From Burkholderiales bacterium (lineage in GTDB: Bacteria > Pseudomonadota > Gammaproteobacteria > Burkholderiales > Ga0077523), in the NCBI GenBank assembly GCA_019745565.1, contig JAIESW010000038.1, positions 1-64,000 on the forward strand: a DNA stretch of 64,000 bases. The letters run 5' to 3'. The notes beneath the pieces were generated by a model. The model ran no database searches, was not told the DNA's origin, and saw only the letters and a program-made list of their open reading frames with translations. A program made the translations under genes and the position numbers. Below, one piece after another: positions 53,943 to 62,729 of this stretch (position 1 is its first letter; every line of letters starts with the position of its first letter).

Positions 53943-54406
53943 GCGCCGAGATCCGCCATCTCCCCGACGAAACCGCCACGCTGGCACTGGGTGCACGCAT
54001 CGCTGCGGAACTCGAGCCCGGTCTCATCCTCCATCTGCACGGCGACCTCGGCGCAGGCAAAACCACCTTCGCGCGCGGTCTCCTGCGGGCCCTGGGATAC
54101 CGCGGCCGGGTGAAGAGTCCGACCTTCACCCTGGTTGAACTTTACAAGCTTTCTAGTTTATCCTTGTACCACTTTGATTTTTATAGATTCGACGATCCTA
54201 AAGCTTGGTTGGATGCTGGCTTTCGCGAACACTTCGACGGCAGCAACGTGTGCCTGGTGGAGTGGCCCGAGAAAGCCGGTCCCGAATTGCCGGCCCCGGA
54301 TCTCGACATCAGCCTCGGCGTGGTGCCCGAGGGCGGCAGAACGGTACGGCTGGAAGCGCATACGGAGAAGGGCGAACGTTGCCTGCAGGGACTCATGAAC
54401 GATTGA
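53939..54406 (+). CDS. tsaE: tRNA threonylcarbamoyladenosine ATPase subunit TsaE
   Basis: A 155-residue P-loop ATPase with Walker A GDLGAGKTT (residues ~35-43) and the conserved stretch SPTFTLVELY...YHFDFYRFDDP. It works with TsaB/TsaD in t6A37 tRNA modification. The stretch 54134-54222 (residues ~66-95) is AT-rich (about 37% GC) and uses codons rare here (TTA, AGA, TTT, CTT), while the protein sequence is conserved. The gene overlaps the LysR stop by 4 nt and the amiC start by 4 nt. Confidence 0.93.
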   Translation: MSAEIRHLPDETATLALGARIAAELEPGLILHLHGDLGAGKTTFARGLLRALGYRGRVKSPTFTLVELYKLSSLSLYHFDFYRFDDPKAWLDAGFREHFDGSNVCLVEWPEKAGPELPAPDLDISLGVVPEGGRTVRLEAHTEKGERCLQGLMND

Positions 54407-55980
54407 AGCGGCTGCGCCGCTGGGTGACCGGCGGTGCGCTGGCGGCCGCGCTGGTTCTACCGCCGGCCTTCGTCTTCGGCGGACCGCTGTCCGCGGCGCG
54501 CGTGTGGCCCGGCCCCGACTACACGCGCCTGACGCTCGAATCGCCGGCCGCCATCAGCTACAAGCTCTTCACCATCCGCGAGCCCGAGCGTCTCGTGCTC
54601 GACCTCGAGGACGTGGAGATCGGCACGGTGCTCGACGCATTGCCGGCCCGCATCTCGCCGGACGACCCGTACCTGCGCTCGGTGCGCATCGGCCGCATGA
54701 AGCCGGGCACCGTGCGGCTCGTGTTCGATCTCAAGGTGTCGGTGGAACCCCAGGCCTTCCTGCTGAAGCCCGTGGGCGACTATGGGCACCGTCTCGTGCT
54801 CGATTTCTACCCGACCGAGCCGGTCGATCCGGTCATGGCGCTGCTGCGCCACGTCGAACGCGAGAAGGCGGCAGCCCAGACAAGCCCGCCGACCGAGACC
54901 GTGTCGCCGGGTGCCGCCGAGCCCGAGCCTGCACCGGCTTTGCCACCGCAGGCTTCCGAGAAGCAGCCCACCGAAGCGCCACCCAAGGCTGCAGCCAAAC
55001 CGGCGCCGACGCCCGACCTCAAGGGCGGGCGTGAACTGGTGATCGTCATCGATGCCGGCCACGGCGGCGAAGATCCGGGTGCGAAGGGACGCGACGGCAC
55101 GTGGGAAAAGCACGTGACGCTCGCGATCGCCCGCAAGCTGAAGGCCGCGGTCGACCAGGAACCGAACATGCGCGCCGCGCTCACGCGCGACGGTGACTAC
55201 TTCATCCCGCTCCAGAACCGCGTCATCAAGGCACGCGCAGCGGAGGCGGACCTGTTCATCTCCATCCACGCCGATGCGTTCATCAAGCCGCACGCGCGCG
55301 GCTCGTCGGTGTTCGCGCTGTCGGAGCGCGGCGCCACGTCGGCCGCGGCACGCTGGCTCGCCAAGCGCGAAAACGAGGCCGACCTGATCGGCGGCGTGAA
55401 CATCGACGTGGCCGATCCGTTCTTGAAGCAGGTGCTGCTCGATCTCTCGCAGACCGCCACCATCAACGACAGTCTGAAGCTCGGCCGCTCGGTGCTCGAC
55501 CAGCTCGGCACCGTCAACACGCTGCACAAACCGCGGGTGGAACAGGCGGGCTTCGCGGTACTGAAGGCCCCCGACATCCCTTCCATCCTGGTCGAGACCG
55601 CCTTCATCAGCAATCCGGAAGAGGAGCAGCGGCTCAAGGACGAGGACTACCAGAACGAACTGGTCGGTGCCCTGCTTTCCGGCATCAAGCACTATCTTGC
55701 GAAGAATCCGCCGGTCGCTCGCGGCCGCACTGCAGCGACCGCCCCTCCTCCGGTCCGTACGGCCGCAGCAGCAGCACCTGAATCCAGGGCCGCCCCGCCC
55801 CCGCCCAAGGCGGCCGCAGCGCCTGCCAAACCGGTCAAGGCGTCGGCACCGCGCCGACAACCGGAAGCCGCACCGGTACCGGTCGCGTGTGTCGAGAAGA
55901 AGACCAAACCTTCCGGCGCCACCACCAAGCATTGCCCCAAGGCGACACCGCGTCCCCCGCGTCTCGCGGCGCGCGACTGA
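54403..55980 (+). CDS. amiC: N-acetylmuramoyl-L-alanine amidase (AmiC type)
   Basis: A 525-residue periplasmic amidase. The best start is TTG at 54403, overlapping the tsaE stop, giving a clean signal peptide (KRLRRWVTGGALAAALVL). An AMIN domain (residues ~30-140) is followed by an Ala/Pro/Lys linker and the Amidase_3 domain with Zn ligands in IDAGHGGEDPG, SIHADA and VETAFISN. A further ~95-residue Ala/Pro/Lys-rich C-terminus with two Cys is unusual for AmiC. It cuts septal peptidoglycan during division. Confidence 0.9.
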   Translation: MKRLRRWVTGGALAAALVLPPAFVFGGPLSAARVWPGPDYTRLTLESPAAISYKLFTIREPERLVLDLEDVEIGTVLDALPARISPDDPYLRSVRIGRMKPGTVRLVFDLKVSVEPQAFLLKPVGDYGHRLVLDFYPTEPVDPVMALLRHVEREKAAAQTSPPTETVSPGAAEPEPAPALPPQASEKQPTEAPPKAAAKPAPTPDLKGGRELVIVIDAGHGGEDPGAKGRDGTWEKHVTLAIARKLKAAVDQEPNMRAALTRDGDYFIPLQNRVIKARAAEADLFISIHADAFIKPHARGSSVFALSERGATSAAARWLAKRENEADLIGGVNIDVADPFLKQVLLDLSQTATINDSLKLGRSVLDQLGTVNTLHKPRVEQAGFAVLKAPDIPSILVETAFISNPEEEQRLKDEDYQNELVGALLSGIKHYLAKNPPVARGRTAATAPPPVRTAAAAAPESRAAPPPPKAAAAPAKPVKASAPRRQPEAAPVPVACVEKKTKPSGATTKHCPKATPRPPRLAARD

Positions 55981-56057
55981 GCACGCGTGGCGACCGTGAA
56001 CCGGCGGACCGACGACCCGTTCGCGGCATTCCACCGCAGCTGCGCAAGACCCAACTC

Positions 56058-56648
56058 ATGCCTGAGCCTTCGCATCTCTGCGGCATCCTGCTAGCAGCAG
56101 GCAGCGGCAGCCGCTTCGGCGGCGGCAAACTCGCGCACCCGCTGCCGGCATCGGGCGTGCCGCTGGTCGTGGCGGCCTGGCGCCACCTCAAGGCCGCGGT
56201 GCCGCAGAGTTGCGCCGTGGTACGTGCCGGCGACGCCGCCGTGATTGCCCTGTTGCGGGCCGAAGGAGCACGGGTGATCGAGTGCGACGATGCGGCCGAA
56301 GGGATGGGACGCAGCCTGAGTTGCGGCGTGCGCGCCAACCCCTACGCGGCCGGATGGATCGTCGCGCTCGGCGACATGCCGACGCTGCGGATCGAGACCA
56401 TCGCTGCCGTGGCTCGTTCGCTGCGCCAGGGTGCCGCCATCGCGATCCCGGTACGCGACGGCCAGCGCGGCCACCCCGTGGGATTCGCGGTGCGCTTCGG
56501 TGCCGAGCTCTCCGAGCTGCGCGGCGATGCCGGCGCGCGGTCGGTGCTGAAGGCACACGCGACCGATGTCACCGAGGTCCACGTGGACGACCCCGGCATC
56601 CTCGCCGACGTGGACACGCGCGCGGATCTCGCGCGCGTCGCCAGCTGA
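56058..56648 (+). CDS. MobA-like NTP transferase (MocA/molybdenum-cofactor type)
   Basis: A 196-residue nucleotidyltransferase. The nucleotide loop is LLAAGSGSRFGGGK, the metal-binding site LGDMPTL, and GQRGHPVGF is the usual third motif. It may add CMP or GMP to molybdopterin (MocA/MobA type), but the window has no molybdoenzyme, so the substrate is uncertain. The ATG at 56058 lacks a clear ribosome site. It converges with the cytochrome c4 gene. Confidence 0.83.
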   Translation: MPEPSHLCGILLAAGSGSRFGGGKLAHPLPASGVPLVVAAWRHLKAAVPQSCAVVRAGDAAVIALLRAEGARVIECDDAAEGMGRSLSCGVRANPYAAGWIVALGDMPTLRIETIAAVARSLRQGAAIAIPVRDGQRGHPVGFAVRFGAELSELRGDAGARSVLKAHATDVTEVHVDDPGILADVDTRADLARVAS

Positions 56649-56660
56649 AGGACTGCTAGC

Positions 56661-57227
56661 CTAGAGGCTTGCGAGGTAGTGGCCGACCGCCTCGATCTGC
56701 TCGTCGGTCAGGCTCTTCACCGTCGCACTCATCACGCCGTCGTCGTTGGTGCGCGCCCCGTCACGATAGTCCTTGAGCTGCTTGATGACGTAGGTGTGCT
56801 TCTGGCGCGCAATGCGCGGAAATTCATTGAGCCCCTTGTAGCCGGGTTGATGACAGGCGGCGCACTGGGCTTCCTCCACGACCTTCTTGCCCTTTTCCAC
56901 CAGCGCCGGATCGGGCTTGAAGCTGCCCGAGCGCATCATGTTCTGCCCCGAGAAGTACTCGGCGAGATCCTTCACGTCCTGTTCGGACAGGATGCCCACC
57001 GACGGCGACATCATCGAGTTCTTCCGCTTGCCTTCCTTGAACGCCATGATCTGGCGGTAGAGGTACTCCTTGGTCTGGCCGGCGAGACTCGGATACAGAC
57101 CCGAGCTGGAATTGCCGTCGGTGCCGTGGCAGTGGGCGCAGGAATCGGACTTGGCCGCGATCGCCGCACCGCCGAAGACGGCGGCAACGAGGCAGACGGC
57201 TGACAGGATCAGAGTCGGGATACGCAT
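56661..57227 (-). CDS. Dihaem cytochrome c4
   Basis: A 188-residue secreted cytochrome with a signal peptide (to about residue 24) and two haem sites, CAHCH and CAACH. The spacing and the conserved MSPS and VMSATVK Met ligands fit cytochrome c4, an electron carrier to cbb3-type oxidases. It starts at MRIPTLIL. It lies 67 bp after the AsmA-like gene, on the same strand. Confidence 0.93.
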   Translation of the reverse strand: MRIPTLILSAVCLVAAVFGGAAIAAKSDSCAHCHGTDGNSSSGLYPSLAGQTKEYLYRQIMAFKEGKRKNSMMSPSVGILSEQDVKDLAEYFSGQNMMRSGSFKPDPALVEKGKKVVEEAQCAACHQPGYKGLNEFPRIARQKHTYVIKQLKDYRDGARTNDDGVMSATVKSLTDEQIEAVGHYLASL

Positions 57228-57294
57228 GGTTGTTGTCGAGATCGCTCGTGGTTGAGTCGGGAACGTCCGGCGTCTGCGCGCCATGACTTGAAGA

Positions 57295-60200
57295 TCAGGG
57301 CTTCAGCATCATCGCCTTCAACGTGCCGATGATGGCGAAGTTGCCGCGGAACTGGTTCGAGGTGCTCTTGAGTTCCACCTGCACCCGCCCGTTCACTTCC
57401 TGCCCGGGCGACACGTCGAACTGACCGTTCGCCACCAGCAGGCCGGACTGCAGCCGCAGGTTGCGGTACTGATAGCGGCCACCGGCGACGTTCATGGTGC
57501 CGGTGAGTTCGTCGAAGCGGCTCTTGCCGCCGCGGATACCCTCGCGCACCGGAGTCTGCAGCGCACGGACCAGGTCGACGCCGTCCAGAGTGCCCTTGCG
57601 CAGCGTGAAGCTGGCCTGCGCCTGCGGCGCGTCCATGAGCTGGGCCAGGGTCGGGCCCGCCATCTCGATCCGGCCCTTTGCGTCGAGCTGACCGCTCGAC
57701 TTGGCGTCCTTGGTGAGCGTCTCCATGAACGGGTAGAGCTCCACGTGCCCGGTCTCGAACTCCGTCTCGAGACTCCAGCCGGACGTCCAGGTCATCTGTG
57801 CGCTGCCCTTGACCGACCCGCCGTACAGCAGGCCTTCGATCTCCGAGAGCGTGATGCCCTTGTCGGTGGCGACACCCTTGGCGACGAAGTCGTCGAAGAT
57901 CAGCGCCGGCCCCATGGGCAGCTTGAACGACTTGCCGCTCGCCTCGATGGCGATGCCGGCGTCGGTCGGCGTGAGTTCCGCCTTGAGCGTGCCGTCCGAC
58001 AGCTTCACGCTGCCGCCGCGGTACTCCGCATCGTGCGAGAGCAGCACCTCGACGTCGACCGGCGGAGCGTCCACGCCCTTCACCGCGATCTTGGCATTGC
58101 GCACCACCAGACGCCGCACGTCGATGTTGCCCTGACCGCCGCTTTCGTGCTTCGCCCACGACACGATGCGCGTGAGCGCTTCCGCGGTCGTGGCAACGCC
58201 GTCCACCTCGAGCCGCCGCACCACCACCTGATCGCTGAAGAGCGAACCCAGTTCCGGATAGACCTTGATCGTGGTGACCTGCACGTCGAGCTGCTGGCCG
58301 ATCTTGACGTTGTCCAGCTTGAACTCGAGGCTCGGCAGGATCGACATGTGCAGCTGCGCGATCGACACCGGTTCCTTGATGCGGCGTGACGCGGCCCCTT
58401 CGATCGCCGGGATATACGACGACATCGGCATGAACTGGAGCGTGCCGACCAGCACCGCGATCAGCACGCCGAACCCGATGACCAACGGCTTCGCCCGGTT
58501 CCACGGCGTGCGCTTGCGCTGGTCGAGCAGGGCCTTGCGGGCCGCCTTCTGGCGATCGCGCTCCTCCTGGTCGGCGCGGCTCTTGGCGAGCGCTTCCTCG
58601 CGGGCACGCCGCTCGGCCTCCTGCCGCGCGATGTCGGCCTTCTTGCGCGCCTCTTGCTCGCGCTGCTTGCGCTCTTCCTTCTCCCTGGCCTTGAGCTCTG
58701 CATCCTCCTTCGCCTTGCGCGCGGTCTCCTCGCGGGAGCGCTTCTCGGCCTCTTCCTTCGCCCGCTTCGCCTCCTCGGCGATGGTGCGCGCTTCCGCCTC
58801 CTGGCGCTCGCGCGCGTCGCGCTCCGCGGCCTCCATCGCAAGGCGCGCTTCCTCTTCCATCTTGTGGCGGCGCTCCTGTTCCTCGAGCGCCTTGCGCATC
58901 GCCTCTTCCTGCACCTTCAACTGGGCCTCGATGTCGATGCCCTCACCGCCGAACGCGACATCCATCACGGGCGGCGCCTCCGCCGCCTCGTCACGCACGG
59001 GCCGCATGCCGGCTTCGCGCTCGCGCAGCTTGCGCTCGTCCTCTTCCTCGCGGCGGCGACGGTCTTCTTCCTCCTCGCGACGGCGACGCTCGTCCTCCTC
59101 ACGCCGGCGCTCGTCTTCCTGGCGGCGGCGTTCCTCCTCTTCCCGGCGGCGCCGTTCATCCTCCTCGCGCCGCCGTTCCTCGTCTTCGCGACGGCGGCGC
59201 TCGTCCTCTTCGCGCTGACGCGCCTCTTCTTCCTCGCGACGACGGCTCTCCTCGGCCTCGCGCGCGGCCTCGCCGGCCCGCTCGACCACGCCCTCGTTGC
59301 CGCGGATCGCTTCGCGCTGCCGCCGGATCGACTCGTGGCGCGCGACCAGTTCTTCCTCTTCGCGCTGCAGGCGTTCTTCTTCCTCCTGGCGGCGGCGCTC
59401 CTCTTCCTCCTTGCGCCGACGCTCTTCCTCCTCGCGCTGCCGGCGTTCCTCTTCCTCCTTGCGCTTGCGCTCTTCCTCTTCACGGCGCAGGCGCTCCTCC
59501 TCCTCGCGCCGCTTGCGCTCTTCCTCTTCGCGCTGACGACGCTCCTCTTCCTCGCGCTGCCGGCGTTCCTCTTCTTCCTTGCGGCGGCGCTCTTCCTCTT
59601 CCCTGCGCTTGCGTTCCTCTTCCTCACGGCGCTTGCGCTCTTCCTCTTCGCGCCGCCGACGCTCCTCTTCCTCGCGCCGCTTCCGTTCGTCCTCTTCCTT
59701 CCGCTTGCGCTCTTCTTCTTCCTTGCGCTTGCGTTCCTCTTCCTCGCGCCGCTTGCGCTCTTCCTCTTCGCGCCGCCGACGTTCCTCTTCCTCGCGACGC
59801 TTGCGTTCTTCCTCTTCCTTCCGCTTGCGCTCTTCCTCCTCCTTGCGCTTGCGTTCCTCTTCCTCGCGGCGTTTGCGTTCTTCCTCTTCCTTCCGCTTGC
59901 GCTCTTCCTCTTCCTTGCGCCGACGCTCTTCGTCTTCCTTGCGCTTGCGCTCCTCTTCCTCGCGGCGCCGGCGGTCCTCCTCCTCCTTGCGCTTGCGGTC
60001 CTCTTCATCCTTGCGGCGCCGCTCCTCTTCCTCGCGGGCGCGACGCTCCGCGTCCTCCTTCGCCTTGCGCTCGGCCTCGATGCGCGCGAGACGGGCCTCC
60101 TCCTCCAGCCGCTTCTTCTCGGCTTCGAGGCGCTTCCTTTCCTCCTCGAGGCGGCGCTTCATCTCCTCCTCGAGCTTCGCGCGGCGCTCGGCCTCTTCCT

Positions 60201-60840
60201 TCGCCTTCTTCTCGGCCTCTTCGCGCGCGCGCCGTTCGGCGTCGATGCGCGCCTTGGCTTCGGCAGCGAGGCGCAGGCGCATCTCGGCCTCCTGCTTGGC
60301 GCGCTGCTCGGCCTCCTGTTTGGCGCGCTGTTCGGCCTCGAGCTTGGCACGGGCCTGCGCCTCGATCTGGGCGCGGCGCTGGGCTTCCTCACGGGCCTTC
60401 TTCTCGGCCTCCTCGCGTGCCTGGCGTTCGGCTTCCTCGCGGGCCCGTGCGGACTTCGCTTCGGCCGCCTTGCGCTCCGCCTCCTCCCGCGCCTTCTGCT
60501 CGGTCTGGGCGCTGGTGTAGAAGCCGGGCTTGTTGGCCGGCACCAGCATGGAGGTGAAGTCGAGGTCGTCCACGTAGGACGCGGCCGGCGCGGCGGGCGG
60601 ATACTCATGGGGCTGCGAGGTGATGACCTCCTTGATGAAGCCGAGGTCGGAGAGCTGGCGCAGCTGCAGCAGGAGATCCTTGTCGGAAACCCGGCCGAGC
60701 TTCTCCTGCAGATCGTGGAACGCCGACTTGCCGTCGACCAGGTTGAGCAGCTTGAACAGGTCCCGCGACAGGCTTTTCGACTTGTTCTTGACCTCGAGTA
60801 GACCCTTGCCCGTCTTCGAATAGATGGTGGACTTGTCCAT
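57295..60840 (-). CDS. AsmA-like membrane protein with giant E/K/R single-helix region
   Basis: An 1181-residue protein. Residues ~1-75 form a small winged-helix-like domain (YSKTGKGLLEV, LLQLRQLSDLGFIKE) found at the start of some betaproteobacterial membrane or signalling proteins. Residues ~110-775 are almost all Glu, Lys and Arg; about 29 copies of an 8-residue unit (RKRKEEEE and variants) lie in the first half (~265-495). A transmembrane helix is at ~780-803, then a periplasmic AsmA/YhdP-like domain ends the protein. The cytoplasmic part would be a long single alpha helix, about 100 nm if fully extended. Function unknown; AsmA relatives move lipids between membranes. Confidence 0.85.
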   Translation of the reverse strand: MDKSTIYSKTGKGLLEVKNKSKSLSRDLFKLLNLVDGKSAFHDLQEKLGRVSDKDLLLQLRQLSDLGFIKEVITSQPHEYPPAAPAASYVDDLDFTSMLVPANKPGFYTSAQTEQKAREEAERKAAEAKSARAREEAERQAREEAEKKAREEAQRRAQIEAQARAKLEAEQRAKQEAEQRAKQEAEMRLRLAAEAKARIDAERRAREEAEKKAKEEAERRAKLEEEMKRRLEEERKRLEAEKKRLEEEARLARIEAERKAKEDAERRAREEEERRRKDEEDRKRKEEEDRRRREEEERKRKEDEERRRKEEEERKRKEEEERKRREEEERKRKEEEERKRKEEEERKRREEEERRRREEEERKRREEEERKRKEEEERKRKEEDERKRREEEERRRREEEERKRREEEERKRREEEERRRKEEEERRQREEEERRQREEEERKRREEEERLRREEEERKRKEEEERRQREEEERRRKEEEERRRQEEEERLQREEEELVARHESIRRQREAIRGNEGVVERAGEAAREAEESRRREEEEARQREEDERRRREDEERRREEDERRRREEEERRRQEDERRREEDERRRREEEEDRRRREEEDERKLREREAGMRPVRDEAAEAPPVMDVAFGGEGIDIEAQLKVQEEAMRKALEEQERRHKMEEEARLAMEAAERDARERQEAEARTIAEEAKRAKEEAEKRSREETARKAKEDAELKAREKEERKQREQEARKKADIARQEAERRAREEALAKSRADQEERDRQKAARKALLDQRKRTPWNRAKPLVIGFGVLIAVLVGTLQFMPMSSYIPAIEGAASRRIKEPVSIAQLHMSILPSLEFKLDNVKIGQQLDVQVTTIKVYPELGSLFSDQVVVRRLEVDGVATTAEALTRIVSWAKHESGGQGNIDVRRLVVRNAKIAVKGVDAPPVDVEVLLSHDAEYRGGSVKLSDGTLKAELTPTDAGIAIEASGKSFKLPMGPALIFDDFVAKGVATDKGITLSEIEGLLYGGSVKGSAQMTWTSGWSLETEFETGHVELYPFMETLTKDAKSSGQLDAKGRIEMAGPTLAQLMDAPQAQASFTLRKGTLDGVDLVRALQTPVREGIRGGKSRFDELTGTMNVAGGRYQYRNLRLQSGLLVANGQFDVSPGQEVNGRVQVELKSTSNQFRGNFAIIGTLKAMMLKP
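59355..60045. repeat. 24-bp tandem repeat coding the 8-residue helix units
   Basis: About 29 imperfect 24-bp units, on the minus strand encoding RKRKEEEE-type octads. Units vary between K and R codons (RKRKEEEE, RKRREEEE, RRQREEEE), so the array is old enough to have diverged but still regular. Confidence 0.85.
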
Positions 60841-60972
60841 GCGCGCGCTGTCGTGAGGGGGCGAAACGGCACCCGGATCCTGGTCCGAACAGACGGCCCG
60901 CCGTCCCCGAGGCTACCGCATTATAGGCAGCCCGGCCCCGGGGCGCCCAGTAGGAGCGCCGCCGGGGTACCC

Positions 60973-62397
60973 CTACTCGATCGCCTTGACGATGTCCTCG
61001 ATCACCTTCTTGGCGTCGCCGAACACCATCATGGTCTTGTCCATGTAGAAGAGCGGGTTGTCCAGGCCGGCGTAGCCGGAGGCCATGGAGCGCTTGTTCA
61101 CGAGCACCGTGCGCGCCTTGTGCACTTCCAGGATCGGCATGCCGTAGATGGGGCTGCCCTTCTGCTCCGCGAGCGGGTTGACCACGTCGTTGGCTCCCAG
61201 CACCAGCACGACGTCGGTGGTGCCGAACTCGCTGTTGATGTCCTCCATCTCGAACACCTGGTCGTACGGAATCTCCGCCTCGGCCAGCAGCACGTTCATG
61301 TGGCCCGGCATGCGGCCGGCCACGGGGTGGATCGCGTAGCGGACCTGCACGCCCTTCTCGGTCAGCTTGGCAGCCATCTCCTTCACCGCGTGCTGGGCCC
61401 GGGCGACGGCCAGACCGTAGCCGGGCACGATGATGACGCTCTCTGCGTTGCCCATCACGAAGGCCGCGTCGTCCGCACTGCCGGAACGCACCGACTTCTG
61501 TTCGGTCCCGCCGGCGGCTGTGGAGGTCTCGCCGCCGAACCCGCCCAGGATCACGTTGAAGAACGACCGGTTCATCGCCTTGCACATGATGTAAGACAGG
61601 ATCGCACCGGACGAACCCACCAGCGACCCGGCGATGATGAGCATCGGGTTGTTGAGCGAGAAGCCGATGCCGGCCGCCGCCCAACCCGAATACGAGTTGA
61701 GCATCGACACGACCACCGGCATGTCCGCCCCGCCGATCGGGATGATGATCAGGACACCCACCACGAACGACAGCGCCAGCATCAGGAAGAAGGCGGTCCA
61801 GTTCTCGGTGACTACGAAGGCAATACCCAGCCCGACAATGGCTATGCCCATCAGCAGATTGATGACGTGCTGGCCGGCGAACACAACAGGCGCGCCCTGG
61901 AACAGGCGGAACTTGTACTTGCCCGCGAGCTTGCCGAAGGCGATCACCGAACCGCTGAAGGTGATCGCACCGATGGCCGCGCCGAGGAACAGCTCGAGGC
62001 GGTTGCCGCCGGGAATCGGCTGGCCGGCCTCGCTGGTGATGCCGAACGCATAGGGTTCCGCCACGGCAGCGATGGCGATGAACACCGCCGCGAGGCCGAT
62101 CATGCTGTGCATGAAGGCGACCAGTTCGGGCATCTTGGTCATCTCGACGCGCTTCGCCATGATCGCGCCGGCACCGCCGCCCACCACCAGGCCGAGCAAC
62201 ACGTAGCCCAGGCCCTGCGCACCCTGTTCGCTCACGGTGAGGATCAGCGCCGCGGTGGTCACCACGGCGATGGCCATGCCGATCATGCCGAAGGCGTTGC
62301 CGCGCCGCGACGTGGTCGGATGCGACAGTCCCTTGAGCGCCTGGATGAAGAACACCGACGCCACCAGGTACAGCAGCGTGACGAGGTTCATGCTCAT
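60973..62397 (-). CDS. pntB: NAD(P) transhydrogenase subunit beta
   Basis: A 474-residue beta subunit. The first ~270 residues hold the membrane helices; the rest is the NADP-binding domain (PGYGLAVARAQ, GANDVVNP, KRSMASGYAG). It drives NADPH formation with the proton gradient, with PntAA and PntAB. The ATG at 62397 follows GGGAGG and overlaps the pntAB stop by 4 nt. A second ATG two codons later is possible. Confidence 0.95.
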   Translation of the reverse strand: MSMNLVTLLYLVASVFFIQALKGLSHPTTSRRGNAFGMIGMAIAVVTTAALILTVSEQGAQGLGYVLLGLVVGGGAGAIMAKRVEMTKMPELVAFMHSMIGLAAVFIAIAAVAEPYAFGITSEAGQPIPGGNRLELFLGAAIGAITFSGSVIAFGKLAGKYKFRLFQGAPVVFAGQHVINLLMGIAIVGLGIAFVVTENWTAFFLMLALSFVVGVLIIIPIGGADMPVVVSMLNSYSGWAAAGIGFSLNNPMLIIAGSLVGSSGAILSYIMCKAMNRSFFNVILGGFGGETSTAAGGTEQKSVRSGSADDAAFVMGNAESVIIVPGYGLAVARAQHAVKEMAAKLTEKGVQVRYAIHPVAGRMPGHMNVLLAEAEIPYDQVFEMEDINSEFGTTDVVLVLGANDVVNPLAEQKGSPIYGMPILEVHKARTVLVNKRSMASGYAGLDNPLFYMDKTMMVFGDAKKVIEDIVKAIE

Positions 62398-62708
62398 CGC
62401 GCTTCTCCTCCCGACTTCCGCTCCTTCTTCTTGAACATCTCGAGCATGCGTCGCGTGACGAGGAAGCCGCCGAAGACGTTGACCGCGGCGAACGCCACCG
62501 CCATCACCCCCATGACCTTGCCCAGACCGGTGACGGTGAGCGCCGCCGCAAGCATGGCGCCGACGATCACGATGGCCGAGATCGCGTTGGTCACGGACAT
62601 GAGCGGCGTGTGCAGCGCCGGCGTGACATTCCAGACGACGTGATAGCCCACGTAGATGGCGAGCACGAACGTGGTGAGATTGATGACGGTGTGGCTGACG
62701 GCTTCCAC
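62394..62708 (-). CDS. pntAB: NAD(P) transhydrogenase subunit alpha, membrane part (PntAB/PntA2)
   Basis: A 104-residue protein with three to four membrane helices. It equals the C-terminal part of E. coli PntA; in this genome, as in many other proteobacteria, the alpha subunit is split. It overlaps pntB by 4 nt and lies 21 bp after pntAA, so the three form one operon. Confidence 0.93.
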   Translation of the reverse strand: MEAVSHTVINLTTFVLAIYVGYHVVWNVTPALHTPLMSVTNAISAIVIVGAMLAAALTVTGLGKVMGVMAVAFAAVNVFGGFLVTRRMLEMFKKKERKSGGEAR

Positions 62709-62729
62709 TTGGGGCGTCTCCTGTGCGTT

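Noticed and set aside
58654..60801. A long plus-strand frame (~715 codons) rich in Leu, Phe and Ala that looks like a membrane protein
   Set aside because: It is the complement of the E/K/R repeat gene on the minus strand. Reversing GAG/AAG/CGC codons gives Leu/Phe/Ala, so the hydrophobic pattern is an artefact.
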